A DNA stretch of 64,000 nucleotides from positions 1 through 64,000 of the forward strand of contig CAWADT010000022.1 of assembly GCA_963780865.1 (NCBI GenBank). Reading direction: 5' to 3'. Shown piece after piece: positions 43,176-54,470 of this stretch (position 1 is its first letter; each line of letters starts with the position of its first letter). The position numbers and the translations under genes were made by a program. Below the pieces are notes generated by a model. That model saw nothing but the letters and a program-made list of their open reading frames with translations. It was not told where the DNA came from and did no database searches. The stretch comes from FEN-1073 sp963780865 (GTDB taxonomy: Bacteria > Chloroflexota > Anaerolineae > Anaerolineales > RBG-16-64-43).

Positions 43176-45161
43176 ATGAAACCACTTTTAAGAAATTTTT
43201 ATTCTTTTCTAATCATTATGTTTTTAGTCATGGTTGCCTGCTCAACATCAAACTCAACAGGAACAAAGGCCGTCCCGGCCACTTTGACAATTAGGTCCAC
43301 ATCTGTTGCAAGTACGGCTGCGGTTGTCCCCACAAATACCCCAGAAAGCAGCGTGGTGTCTTTTACCCCCAATTCTTGGGCCGGCCCAGTTCCCAAGGGC
43401 GCTATCGCTAGAATTGGCAAAGGCACCATTAAACAAATCACTTCCTCTCCGGATGGAAAAAGTCTGATTGTGGCGACCGATGTGGAAATTGACTCCTATG
43501 ATGAGCAGACTTTTTCGCTTAATTGGAGCTATTCTTCGCCGGACTACATGGGAGCAGTTGCTTTTTCACCCAAGGGCGATTTCCTTGCCGTAGGCTTCGG
43601 ACAAGGCGAAATCGATTTAATTAAACCAAGCGATGGATCACTGATTCAAAAAATTCAAGGTAAGTGGTTCGTTACTAGAAGTCTGTCCATTTCATCGGAT
43701 GGAACAATAATTGCTTTTTGTGCCAATGATGATCCCAATGTGTATCTATGGAATATTTCGCAGAAAAAAATCATTGGTACTCTGCCATCGCCCAATGCAA
43801 ATTCTGAACCAAGGTCGGTGGAATATTCTCGGGATGGCGATACGATCGCTGCCGGGTATACCGACAATAAAATTATTTTCTGGAATGCTGCAAGTCATTT
43901 GGCGGGGATAACAAACAATGGAAATAAAGGATCCGCCCAGGAGGTTGTGTATTCACCAGACGGAAAAATGTTGGCGTCCGAGGGTGAAGGTTCGGTTTGG
44001 ATGTGGGATACCGCCACTGGCAACGCCATTTGGAATCAGGATCACGTGCTGAATAATTTTATTTCTGATATTGCATTCTCCCCCGATGGTAAATCCCTTG
44101 CCGTAGCAACCCAAGGCCAGCCCATTACCTTCTTTGATGCTTCCAGCGGATCGTCGCTCTCTCATATTTATGGAAGTGATGATTCATGGATCAATCATAT
44201 AGCCTATTCTTCCATAGGAGATTTCCTATTCGGCGCAGCGGGCAGCGTTGTGTACGCCTATTCCATCCCAGATGGAAAATTAAAACCAAAATCTATGGTT
44301 ATTCCGAGGAAGTTTCTGATCTATCTATTTATCATGATGGAAAGACCTTGGCCATCGACGCCATGGATATTTCTTTTTGGGGTCTGAACTCTTTTAAAAG
44401 AATTGCCCCAGATCCAGATGAAGTCGCAGCATATGGAGATCAAATTGCCCTATCCCCAGATGGAAAATGGCTTGCGTTGGCAGCGGGGGAGGATATCCAG
44501 GTGATCGATACTTCAAGTGATTCTCTAACGATGACAGATATGAAAGGGCATTCTTCAGTGATCACGGCGTTGCAATTTTCTCCCGATGGCAAGTTGCTCG
44601 CCTCCGGAGGAGAGGATAGTCAGGTAATCCTTTGGAATACGAGCGATTGGAGCCAAAACTTATCGATATCGGATTTCTCCGGCCCTATCAGTGATTTGGA
44701 ATTTTCTCCGGATGGAAAACAATTGGCTGCCGAAACAGTGTTTGGCTCCATTAGGATTATCGATCCAACGACGGGCAAAAATATAATCGAAATAAAAAAT
44801 AACTATGGTTCGATAGCTTGGAGCCTGGATAGCAAAGAGCTATATAATTTCGATGGCTACGGTCATTTCGTTACCTGGGATCCGACCTCCGGTCAGCAGA
44901 TCAGCGATTTTCCTTTTTAATAACGTTTATCCTCTCTCTGATCCCCCCTTCGGAAAATTGATAATTGCGCTTCCCAGTGGGCAGATTATCTTAGGTTGTT
45001 TCGACGGTTCTGTGCAAATTTGGAATTTTACGACGAAGACAGCTAGTGTATTTAAGGGTCAAAATAATTCTATTTCCTCATTGGAATTAAGTCCGGATGG
45101 CAAAACTTTGGTTTCCGGTTCCTATGATGGATCGGTGGTAATTTGGAATATCAATTCCTAA
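43176..45161 (+). CDS. WD40-repeat lipoprotein (two frameshifts)
   Basis: About 660 residues after repair. The signal peptide (FLIIMFLVMVAC) has lipobox V-M-V-A-C. A T/P-rich spacer is followed by about a dozen WD40/propeller repeats with the typical F-S-P-D-G-K-x-L-A motif (AFSPKGDFLAVG, AFSPDGKSLAVA, QFSPDGKLLASGG, LSPDGKTLVSGSYDGSVVIW). Frame breaks: near 44283 (-1, in an A-run) and near 44918 (+1, in a T-run), both homopolymers. Restoring them gives DGKIKTKIYGYSEEVSD and FPFNNVYPLSDPPFGK. Such propellers bind proteins; the partner is unknown. Confidence 0.8.
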
Positions 45162-45190
45162 TCATCTGAAAGTCTGATATAAACAAAAAA

Positions 45191-45216
45191 AGAACCGGAA
45201 CCCCGGTTCTTTTTTT
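45191..45216 (+). terminator. Terminator after the WD40 lipoprotein gene
   Basis: agaaccgg pairs with ccggttct around aacc, followed by an eight-T run. A-rich sequence on the left may make it bidirectional for the converging gene. Confidence 0.85.
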
Positions 45217-45286
45217 AGGTCGGCAGGAATCCCCGTGAAACTATTCTGTGGTCGACCAAGGAAGAACCGGCGTGACAGGATTAGGA

Positions 45287-46333
45287 TTAAATCTTGTCCA
45301 CCGCGGAAGCCATTTCCCCACCCAAAACCGGATGTGGGCAAGTTAAGAATTGGCTCTGGTGCGGTCCATAATAAAACAGGAATTCCATGTTTTTGAGATT
45401 ACCATTATCAATCAGCCAGGTATCGTCTTTTCCGTTCGTGACCCAATCCTTTCCGATCGTCCAGTCCTGAGTGAGAGCAGATCCCCCAGTGACACTATTG
45501 GAGCAAATATATCCCTTGGGCAATACCATATCGGGATCCGGAATGGCGAAGACCGCTAGGAGGTGCATCTGGACGCCATAGATGTCCATTATGCCTACTT
45601 CTCCATGGTTTTTCCCGGCGCCGATCGTTCCAACGCCCATGAAAACCCCCATGATATTGGAATATGCCGGGCGGTTGAGTTTCAGATTATCTCTTCCGGC
45701 GATTGGCCTTCCGATGACATCGGTTCCCCAGTTGTCTTTTGAAACAATCGCGTCTACGTAGTAGGAAATGCCACTATTTGTCATTCGAATAGGCATTCGT
45801 TCGTCCAAAATCGAATTTTCATACTCGCTGGGTGTAACGGTAATCTTTAGGTTATTGGCCTTCACCTTATCGATATTTTTTGTGTACCATTCCAGCATTC
45901 CCCACAGTGTGCGATCTTTTTCATCAATACCGCCATAATTGTCAATTGAAGGATAGGCGCCAAAATCAATTCCTTCCTTTACCAGGAAGGTAGCCCGTGC
46001 GGTGTCAACAAAGGATTGAAAGTCATTCCGCGCAGGGTCGTCCGAGTGAATCCACCCGCTCTCAGCAAAATCCCTATATTTTTGCGGCCAAGTGGTTTCA
46101 TTGAAAATATTCACTTGGGAATAGTCAATCCCGGGAGTAGAGGACGGCTGTTCCGTTATCTCAACCGTCAATTCTAGGCTGGGAGAGGGAACCTGCGCGG
46201 AAATGGATTCCCCAGAAGTGCTTATCACGACAATGGTTTCTGTACGGACTCCATTGGTCTGTGACGGGGATAATGAGCAGGAAAGCGAAAATATCACCAA
46301 AAAGAATATTACTGAAAAGATTTTCTTGGCCAT
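45287..46333 (-). CDS. Lipoprotein of unknown function
   Basis: A 348-residue protein; the ATG at 46333 follows ttttggaggaaag, better than the more distal in-frame ATG. Signal peptide KIFSVIFFLVIFSLSCS with lipobox S-L-S-C. A T/P/S linker precedes a globular domain of about 260 residues (NETTWPQKYRDFAESGWIHS, NYGGIDEKDRTLWGMLEWYT, GAGKNHGEVGIMDIYGVQMH). No known family or catalytic motif is recognised. Confidence 0.7.
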   Translation of the reverse strand: MAKKIFSVIFFLVIFSLSCSLSPSQTNGVRTETIVVISTSGESISAQVPSPSLELTVEITEQPSSTPGIDYSQVNIFNETTWPQKYRDFAESGWIHSDDPARNDFQSFVDTARATFLVKEGIDFGAYPSIDNYGGIDEKDRTLWGMLEWYTKNIDKVKANNLKITVTPSEYENSILDERMPIRMTNSGISYYVDAIVSKDNWGTDVIGRPIAGRDNLKLNRPAYSNIMGVFMGVGTIGAGKNHGEVGIMDIYGVQMHLLAVFAIPDPDMVLPKGYICSNSVTGGSALTQDWTIGKDWVTNGKDDTWLIDNGNLKNMEFLFYYGPHQSQFLTCPHPVLGGEMASAVDKI

Positions 46334-46583
46334 CTTTCCTCCAAAATCCAGAGAATTATTTTCGAAAATTATATTACCCTGTGGGAAGATTATTATAATC
46401 CCTTGCGGTTTTCTTAGCTCATCCGGGCTATTGAAGGTCAACAATTCATTCATTTGTTATTTAAAAAATATCATTCATTGTGATCGTCGTCCCCCCTTTG
46501 CCGATCACTAACTTTATTGCATTTCAACAGGCCAGGAATATATTGATATGACGATCACAAGCATAAGTGGGGCTGACGAATGT

Positions 46584-46707
46584 TCGTTATGACCGCGTGT
46601 TCCTAGCGGGCATCCACGAAGCAATTAGTGATTAATTTGGACCAAGAACTGGATCCCCGCCAAAGACGGCGGGGATGTCGATCGTTGGAGGGCGCGGGGA
46701 TGACGAA
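46584..46707. repeat. MITE-like dispersed repeat
   Basis: Ends ttcgttatgaccgcg and ggggatgacgaac are imperfect inverted copies. The interior carries gcgggcatccacgaagc and actggatccccgcc, matching the repeat cluster at 42.4-42.8 kb. It lies just upstream of the macro-domain gene. Confidence 0.6.
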
Positions 46708-46754
46708 CAGGTCTATGGTCCATGGTCGATGGTCTATCGTCCGAAAGATGGTGC

Positions 46755-46760
46755 TATACT
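46755..46760 (+). promoter_or_regulatory. Probable -10 element of the macro-domain gene
   Basis: TATACT inside gtgctatactcgcc, 20 bases before the GTG start. No convincing -35 was identified, so this is tentative. Confidence 0.35.
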
Positions 46761-46779
46761 CGCCTCGGAGTTCGATGCG

Positions 46780-47343
46780 GTGAACCAAACCGTCGCCCGA
46801 CATAATTTGAACCCGGGGCAGTCGTGCCTGCTCGTCCAGGGCGACATCACCCTGGAGCGGGTGGACGCCATCGTCAACGCGGCCAACAGCCGCCTGCAGC
46901 ACGGAGGCGGCGTGGCCGGGGCGATCGTGCGCCGGGGCGGGGCTGAGATCCAGACTGAGAGCGACGCCTGGGTACGGGCCCACGGCGAGGTTCCCCACGA
47001 TCGTCCGGCCGTCACCGGCTCCGGGCGGCTCGATTGCAAAGCGGTGATCCATGCGGTCGGGCCGGTGTGGGGCGAGGGAGACGAGGACGCCAAGCTGCGT
47101 TCCGCGATCCTCGGCGCGCTCGAAGCCGCCGCTCAGCGCGGTTTTGTTTCCGTCTCCCTGCCGGCCGTCAGCACCGGCATCTTCGGCTTCCCTCGCGAGC
47201 GCGGTGCGCGCGTGATTTTTCAGGCGATCGAGGATTATGCCCGCGCAAATTCCGGCTCCTCCCTGCGGGAAATCCGCGTGACGATACTCGACGATCCAAC
47301 CCTGGAAGTTTTTCGGAAGGAATTCGCACAGCGGTGGAAATAA
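46780..47343 (+). CDS. Macro-domain ADP-ribose-binding protein
   Basis: About 187 residues from the GTG at 46780, placed after a likely -10; the frame is open further upstream but overlaps a repeat. Macro-domain motifs: Q-G-D-I-T-L-E-R-V-D-A-I-V-N-A-A-N-S-R-L, H-G-G-G-V-A-G-A-I, and S-L-P-A-V-S-T-G-I-F-G-F-P. The Asn of VNAAN and the GGGV loop fit MacroD-type enzymes that hydrolyse O-acetyl-ADP-ribose or mono-ADP-ribose. It overlaps the rRNA methyltransferase gene. Confidence 0.88.
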   Translation: MNQTVARHNLNPGQSCLLVQGDITLERVDAIVNAANSRLQHGGGVAGAIVRRGGAEIQTESDAWVRAHGEVPHDRPAVTGSGRLDCKAVIHAVGPVWGEGDEDAKLRSAILGALEAAAQRGFVSVSLPAVSTGIFGFPRERGARVIFQAIEDYARANSGSSLREIRVTILDDPTLEVFRKEFAQRWK

Positions 47344-48117
47344 TCACCAGCAAGACCAACGAGAAGGTCCGCCTTGTCCGTTCGCTACAAGAGCAGCGCA
47401 AAGCGCGCGAACGGGAACGGCTTTACGTCGTGGAAGGATCGCGGCTGGTGGAGGAGGCGGCCGCGGAGGGGGCGCGGGCGCGCCTCCTTCTGCACGACGG
47501 GCGATTGGGCGCGCGCGAGCGCTCGGCGGTCAACCGCTTGGCGTCGGCAGGCGGCGAGGTATTGGAAACCAGTGCCGAGGTGTTGCGATCCTGCAGCGAT
47601 ACCGCCACGCCCGCGGGGTTGCTTGCCGTTTTGGAATGGCCGGAGCTCGCGCTTCCCCAGCCGATCGAGTGGGTCGTGGTCGCGGATGGGATTTCCAATC
47701 CCGGCAATCTGGGAAGCTTGATGCGCGCCGCGGAGGCGTTCGGAGTCCAGGCGTTGATCCTGGCTCCGGGGTCCGTGGATGCGTTTAATCCCAAAGTTGT
47801 GCGCGGCGGGATGGGCGCGCACCTCAGGTTGCCGCTCCGGATGATGGATTGGAAGCAAATTCACGCGCTGCTCGAAGGATTCCACATTTGGCTGGCGGAA
47901 GCGCGCGAAGGGAAGCCGGTGGAAACGACGGATTGGGGCGGATCCTCGGCGCTCATTCTCGGCGGGGAGGCCGCGGGGCCCGGCGAGAATGCGCGGGCGC
48001 TGGCCGAGGGGTCGGTTCATATTCCCATGCGGGGGAAAATCGAAATCGCTCAACGCCGCCGTGGCGGGCGGAATATTGCTATACGAGATTGCGCGGATAA
48101 AAATAAAAAATAAGTAG
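47334..48117 (+). CDS. SpoU-family RNA 2'-O-methyltransferase (C-terminal frameshift)
   Basis: TrmH/SpoU-class enzyme acting on rRNA or tRNA ribose. The GTG at 47334 overlaps the end of the macro gene. The N-terminal substrate-binding part (EIITSKTNEKVRLVRSLQEQ, RERERLYVVEGSRLVEEA) is followed by the SPOUT domain: V-V-V-A-D-G-I-S-N-P-G-N-L-G-S-L-M-R-A-A, then ALILGGEAAGPG and HIPMRGK. Near 48050 one extra base shifts the frame. Restoring it gives the third SpoU motif E-S-L-N-A-A-V-A-G-G-I-L-L-Y-E, stopping at 48117. The unrepaired frame ends at 48113 and would lack the knot's last motif. Confidence 0.88.
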
Positions 48118-48363
48118 CCAAGGGGGAATATTTTTGTTTTCCAGGCAATCCTTCGAGAAAACACTAATGCGAAGTATCCCAGCGCCGCGATTTATCGCGG
48201 CGCGTCGGTCGCAAAATGCCCCTGCGGGGCAAATTCCTGCGCATGAAAAAGCCTTCGAAGAGAATTTTGTATATTAGCGCCGTCAAGTAGGCCGGCGCTT
48301 GGAGACGAAGCACACTTTAGCGGGCTGAATGGACTACTCCCAAACGCCTGGAAAAAATCCCCC
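48118..48363. other. Intergenic region between convergent genes
   Basis: About 245 bases with several short palindromes (gccgcgatttatcgcggc, tgcccctgcggggca) that may serve as terminators for both sides. No gene was seen. Confidence 0.45.
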
Positions 48364-49764
<1,401 letters not shown>

Positions 49765-49864
49765 TGGCAACCTTCCGTTTTGGATCGTGATGGGGTGGTG
49801 GAAACGGGCAGATTATAGCACGCCCCGATTAGGTTTCCGGAATATTGTCTTCGGCGGAGAATTG

Positions 49865-49906
49865 AACGGACCGGAGAGCATTCTCCGGTCCGTTGACGTT
49901 TTTTTT
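49865..49906. terminator. Strong hairpin with T-tract between icd and the next gene
   Basis: A perfect 13-bp stem (aacggaccggaga with tctccggtccgtt). On the plus strand it is followed four bases later by eight T. Both neighbouring genes are on the minus strand, where the hairpin is preceded by A8 and has no T-tract after it. It may end the upstream minus-strand gene imperfectly or block antisense transcription; direction is uncertain. Confidence 0.5.
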
Positions 49907-49949
49907 CCGCGCCGACGATCGGCATCCAGTGCCGTGGGCTCGCTCTGAT

Positions 49950-50737
49950 TCAGGAAAGCGCGGGCGGCGCCGGCGCACTCGCCGGATCGGAAGCGGCGCC
50001 GGGTCTGGGTTCGGCCGGCGCAGCGTTGCGCTTGCGAAGAATGAGATAGGCGGCAATTCCGCCGCCGATCAGGAGGATGACCAGGCAGCAAAGACACAGG
50101 AGCACCGTCAGGATGATGATGACGGTGCTTGACGAGCCGCTACCGACGCTGCTTTGAGCTGTGAAGTGATAGGGAGTTGCGGCGTTTGTCATATCCCAGG
50201 TAAGGGTCGGGCCGTCCACTTTGGTGGCGTTGTTGGCGCCCACCTTCCCGGGCATCTGAACGGCCCATTCGCAGGTGAGAAGCGAAGTGTCGCTCGTCGA
50301 ACAGGGAAACGTGGTCCAGGAAATGTCGTAATAGAAGGTGCCGTTTGTAATTTCCATGCGGCGGATGGTCAAATGGGCAAAGTCGTCTTTCATTTGCGCT
50401 TCGAGCGCTTGCAGATCGTCGTATTTCTTGGTGTAGGAGCACCAAATTTCGTCCCCGTGCTGCTCCTGCTGGAATTGAACGACGCTGTTTTCTACTTGCT
50501 GGAAGGCGTCATTGCACAGGGTGCTTGTGGAAAAATTCGGGAGGGTTTGCAGTGTCTGAACCATCGACGAACTGATTTTCAGGATGTTTTGAATTTCCGC
50601 CGAACCGTCCGCGTTCACGATGGTCAGCCATTGAACCACTAACTTGGGCGTCTGGTCGCTGCGGGGCTAGGCCGGCGGGCGGAATGCCGCAAGCCCGAGC
50701 GCAAGCAGCAGGAATAGGGAACGAAGCCTTTTTCCAT
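49950..50737 (-). CDS. Membrane-anchored surface protein, interrupted by a stop
   Basis: The main open part (229 codons, GTG at 50639) encodes an extracellular domain (VQWLTIVNADGSAEIQNILK, four Cys near NDAF, EIWCSY, TFPCST, LLTCEW) and a C-terminal membrane helix (TVIIILTVLLCLCCLVILLIG) with a Pro/Ala tail. In the same frame, upstream from the ATG at 50737, is a clear signal peptide (MNGKRLRSLFLLLALGLAAF). It is separated by one TAG at 50667-50669. The TAG is either a sequencing error, a real nonsense mutation, or a sign that the GTG start is used. Function unknown. Confidence 0.6.
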
Positions 50738-50846
50738 TCATGGGATCTCCTATACAAGCAGGGATGAAAGAGTTCTGCTTTCAGCGCATCCCGGTTGAAT
50801 TCACCACACCCGGGAAGGAACGAACGCGCCCTCTTCGGCGGATGGC

Positions 50847-52940
50847 TTATGCCGCCGAGGCGTTCGGTTGCCAGGCCGGATACTTATCGTTGGAGGAATC
50901 GTCCGTCAATCGGGATTTATCGCCGCCGGTGATCATCATCAGGTAGATGTGGGTGCTTCCGCCGCGCGCGGTCGTGTAAGCGATCCATTGCCCGTCAGGC
51001 GACCAGTCCGGATCGGAATTGCCCAGCCGGTCGGTCTGCGGGCTGGTGCAGGGCGCGCGCTTGGATAGATCCGTCGTTACGACGCAGATCTCGCTGCCGT
51101 TATCGATGATCCGGGTGTAAGCCAGAAAATCCCCGTTGGGGGAGACGGCCGGATCCGCCTCGATGTAATCCCCGTCCATCATCGTGACGACGACCGGATC
51201 CGAAGCGGTCTGGCGGCTGTCCCACCGGTACACGCGCGTCTTTCCGGTGACGTTGAGTATGAAATACAGCGTGTATCCATCCGGCGCCCAGGCCGGATCC
51301 CATTCCTGCGGCCGGTTGAAGGGTTTGTTGGTGTGCATTGCACTGACATTGCTTAGGTTGGATCCATCGGGCTGCATCCACCAAATCTGCACCCAGCTGT
51401 TGCGGTTCGTGACAAACGCGATTTGCCCGCTCTTGGGGGAGACGGCCGGATACAAATCGTCGCCGGCTGCATTGGTCAGGTTGATGGGATTCGAGCCGTC
51501 GAGGTTAATCGAGAAAATATCCCGCGTGCCGTTCGCCATGTACTCCTCGTAGTAGAGTTTCTGGCCGTCGGGCGACCAGGCGACCTGACCTTTTCGCGAC
51601 GGGTCGGATGTGATCTGACGGATCTCCTTGGTCAGCATGTTGTACGTGTAAACTTGGTAGCGTTGGCCGTTGCGGTCACTGACGAACGCCAGCAAGCTGC
51701 CTCCCCCGACCGCGGTCGGTTCGGTCGTCGGTTTCACCGCCGCCGTGGAGGGCGGCTGGACTACGGCGGTGGACGTCGCGACCGTTATGGTCGCGGTCGC
51801 GGCGGCGGTGGCGGTGGCGGAAAGGCCTTGCGTCGGGTTCGCCGTGGATGCCGCTGAGATTATCGAGGTAGGGGAGTTCTTCGTCTTGGCGGATGGCAGC
51901 CCGCCGCTGAGCGCGTACCCTCCAACGGCAATCCCCGTCGCCAGCAGGCACAACACCGCGCCGGCCACCGCCAGGAGCGGCGCCGTCGGCCGGAAGCGTC
52001 CGGGCGGTGGGGGCTCCGCAGTTCCGGACGGCTCGGCGGGCCTGTTCTCCAGCGTGGGTTTTTCGGGCGTCCGCCGGATCACCGTGAGCGGTTCCCGCGA
52101 CGCGGCGTGGAGGGTGTCCGGGGCCGGTTCGGATACGGAGATTTCCCCTTTCAAACCCGCGAGAAAATCCTTCACGCTGGCGAATCGGTCGGAGGGGCTG
52201 AGCGACATCGCCTTCATGATCGCCCGGTCCACCGCGGGACTCAGACTGGGGTTCACCTCGCGGACGGATTTCAACGCCGCCTGGCTCAGCGTCCGGTCCA
52301 GGCTGTCGGGGGGAATCTGCCCGGTAAGCAGGTTGTAGAGTGTGGCGGCCAGCGAGTATTGGTCGGTGCGGGAGTCCGTCGGGCTGCTCCCGTATTGCTC
52401 CGGCGGCGCAAACCCCGGGGTAAGGCTGCGCGCGCCTGTGGTAGTCACCCCGCCGGCTTCGCTGGCTTTGGCGATCCCGAAATCCACGAGCACCGGTTTG
52501 CCTTCCGGCGTGATCTTGATGTTGGCCGGCTTGATGTCGCGGTGGGTCACCGGCGGATGCTGGGTGTGCAGGTAGGTGAGCGCGTCGCATATTTCCCCGC
52601 ACCAGGCCATCACCTGTTTTTCCGGAATGGCGCCCTGCTGTTCGAGGATCGTCTTCAGATCGTCCCCCGGGACGTAATCCATGATCAGGTATTGCAGATC
52701 GCCTTCAATGAAGTGGTCGGTGACGCGGGGCAGGTTGGGGTGGCGCAGCGAAGCCAGCAGCAGCGCTTCGCGTTTGAATTGCTTCACCGCTTGGGGCAGC
52801 GGATTGAGGTTTTCCTTGATCGCCACCGGCACGAGGAGGACCGCGTCTTCGCCGCGGTAGACCGCGCCCATCCCCCCCTTGCCGATGATGCCGATGATCC
52901 GGTAGCGGATGTGAAGCAGATCGCCGGGAGTGAGCGTCAT
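50847..52940 (-). CDS. Membrane Ser/Thr protein kinase with TolB-like propeller
   Basis: A 697-residue Hanks-type kinase. Kinase domain: G-loop G-K-G-G-M-G-A-V-Y (20-28), VAIK Lys42, catalytic loop H-R-D-I-K-P-A-N (133-140), D-F-G (153-155) and an activation segment ending APPEQYG. One transmembrane helix (LLAVAGAVLCLLATGIAVGG) separates it from a T/A-rich stalk. The extracellular part is a PD40/TolB-like propeller with repeated W-S-P-D-G-Q, AWAPDG and DLYPAVSPKSGQIAF motifs. The ATG at 52940 overlaps the NifU-like stop. A sensor-kinase role is inferred. Confidence 0.92.
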   Translation of the reverse strand: MTLTPGDLLHIRYRIIGIIGKGGMGAVYRGEDAVLLVPVAIKENLNPLPQAVKQFKREALLLASLRHPNLPRVTDHFIEGDLQYLIMDYVPGDDLKTILEQQGAIPEKQVMAWCGEICDALTYLHTQHPPVTHRDIKPANIKITPEGKPVLVDFGIAKASEAGGVTTTGARSLTPGFAPPEQYGSSPTDSRTDQYSLAATLYNLLTGQIPPDSLDRTLSQAALKSVREVNPSLSPAVDRAIMKAMSLSPSDRFASVKDFLAGLKGEISVSEPAPDTLHAASREPLTVIRRTPEKPTLENRPAEPSGTAEPPPPGRFRPTAPLLAVAGAVLCLLATGIAVGGYALSGGLPSAKTKNSPTSIISAASTANPTQGLSATATAAATATITVATSTAVVQPPSTAAVKPTTEPTAVGGGSLLAFVSDRNGQRYQVYTYNMLTKEIRQITSDPSRKGQVAWSPDGQKLYYEEYMANGTRDIFSINLDGSNPINLTNAAGDDLYPAVSPKSGQIAFVTNRNSWVQIWWMQPDGSNLSNVSAMHTNKPFNRPQEWDPAWAPDGYTLYFILNVTGKTRVYRWDSRQTASDPVVVTMMDGDYIEADPAVSPNGDFLAYTRIIDNGSEICVVTTDLSKRAPCTSPQTDRLGNSDPDWSPDGQWIAYTTARGGSTHIYLMMITGGDKSRLTDDSSNDKYPAWQPNASAA

Positions 52941-53207
52941 GCTTTGCGCTCTTCTACCGCCTCGACCCGCTCGATTTCGGGGAAGAATTGCCGGACGGTT
53001 CCCTCCACCCATCCATGCAGGGTGCTGGGCGATAGCGGGCATCCGAGGCAGGCGCCTTCGAGTTTTACTTTCACCACGTTGTTTTCCACACCCAGATAGC
53101 GCACCGCGCCCCCGTGATATTGCTCGATATAGGCGCTGAGAACTCTCGATCAGAGCTTGAAGGGAATCGCGCGCCGGCGTTTCAGTTCGCGGAGTGTTTG
53201 CGGCCAT
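52937..53207 (-). CDS. NifU C-terminal-domain-like Fe-S scaffold protein (one frameshift)
   Basis: About 89 residues. The ATG at 53207 follows gaggagagcagg. After a short N-terminus (PRTETPARDSLQALIE) a +1 shift near 53142 restores V-L-S-A-Y-I-E-Q-Y-H-G-G-A-V-R-Y-L-G-V. The NifU/NFU signature G-A-C-L-G-C-P-L-S-P-S-T-L, with the Cys pair that holds the cluster, and a final VEGTVRQFFPEIERV follow. The stop overlaps the kinase ATG (ATGA), so the two are coupled. Confidence 0.82.
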
Positions 53208-53279
53208 CCTGCTCTCCTCGTCCAAATTGTACCTTAACTCCCCGTTGACAGCCTTCCAAAGCGGGGTACAGTTCCCGCA

Positions 53280-54470
53280 ATGGATGCCGATCTACTCATG
53301 CGGCTGGCTTCTCCGGAGGGGCTCGGGGTGCTCGGCCTAGCCCGGGAATTGGAACGCGGCGAGGAACATTTCCTCGAGGTGTGGGCTGCCCTGCAGCGGG
53401 CGGGCGCGGAGAGGGAGCTCGCGCGCTGCGCGCTCGAGACGGTCCTGCTCCGCGCGCGGGCGGGGAGGAAATTTTCCCGGGCCGGGGAGATGTTCTTCAC
53501 CCGCGAGGGGTTGGAGCAGGCTTCGGCCGAACCCGTGTCCCGCCACCGCGCCGCGCGATTCCGCGGGATGGAACGCATCGCGGACCTGGGCTGCGGGATC
53601 GGCGGGGACACCCTCGCCCTGGCGGAATCCGCGCCGGTGTGGGCGGTGGATCGGGATGAGCTTCGGCTCCGCATGGCGCGCGAGAACCTTCGCGCGTACG
53701 CGCCGGCCGGGCCGGTGGACTTTCTCGCCGCCGATATCCTCCGGCCGGTATTTTCCGCCGGAGCCCGCGCGCGCATGGCGTGCTTTTGCGATCCATCGCG
53801 GCGCGAGGATGCCCGCCGCGTATTCTCCGTCCGCCGGTATTCCCCGCCGCTCCCTGAAGTCACCCGCTTGTACGGAGGCGGGGCGGCGCTGGGCGTGAAG
53901 ATTTCCCCCGGCGTGCGCTGGGAGGAGATTGAAACGGAACCGTGCGAGGTGGAATTTGTCTCCTTCGAAGGGGAACTCCGGGAAGCCGTGCTGTGGTACG
54001 GGCCGCTGCGCACCGCGCTCCGCCGCGCGACGGTCCTTCCCGCGGACCTGACCATGACCGAAATGGAATCCGAGAGCGACGCGATTACTCCGCCGCGCGC
54101 GGTGCTCTACGAGCCGGACCCCTCGCTTCTGCGCGCCGGTTTGGTGCGGCAATTGGCGGCCCGCCTGGGGGCGGCGCGCATCGATCCGGAGATCGCCTAT
54201 CTGACGGCGGACACGCTCCTCCCCACGCCGTGGGCGCGCGCCTACCGGATCGAGGAGGCGATGCCTTTCGGGTTGAAACGGCTGCGCCAGTGGCTACGGG
54301 CGCGCGGGGTGGGGAGCGTGACGGTGAAGAAACGCGGCTCGCCCGTGGAACCGGCGGCTCTGGAGCGGCAATTGAAATTGCGGGGCGCGGAAAGCCGGAT
54401 CATCTTCCTCACGAAGGTTGGGGGGAAACCGTACGTGTTGATTGGATCACAGACTGATGCGGTTTTATAG
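53280..54470 (+). CDS. THUMP-like class I SAM methyltransferase
   Basis: A 396-residue protein. The SAM site is I-A-D-L-G-C-G-I-G-G-D-T-L-A-L-A (near residues 100-115), with VWAVDRDELRLRMARENLRA behind it and FLAADIL further on. The motif that would read DPP(R) is C-F-C-D-P-S-R-R-E-D-A-R-R. A C-terminal THUMP-like domain includes EIAYLTADTLLPTPWARAY and LKRLRQWLRARGVGSVTVKK, ending KVGGKPYVLIG. Family members are putative RNA methyltransferases; the substrate is not known. Transcribed divergently from the NifU-kinase operon. Confidence 0.88.
   Translation: MDADLLMRLASPEGLGVLGLARELERGEEHFLEVWAALQRAGAERELARCALETVLLRARAGRKFSRAGEMFFTREGLEQASAEPVSRHRAARFRGMERIADLGCGIGGDTLALAESAPVWAVDRDELRLRMARENLRAYAPAGPVDFLAADILRPVFSAGARARMACFCDPSRREDARRVFSVRRYSPPLPEVTRLYGGGAALGVKISPGVRWEEIETEPCEVEFVSFEGELREAVLWYGPLRTALRRATVLPADLTMTEMESESDAITPPRAVLYEPDPSLLRAGLVRQLAARLGAARIDPEIAYLTADTLLPTPWARAYRIEEAMPFGLKRLRQWLRARGVGSVTVKKRGSPVEPAALERQLKLRGAESRIIFLTKVGGKPYVLIGSQTDAVL

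Noticed and set aside
52107..53099. Plus-strand open frame of 330 codons opposite the kinase
   Set aside because: Shadow of the high-GC kinase gene; Arg/Gly-rich and without ribosome site or domain.
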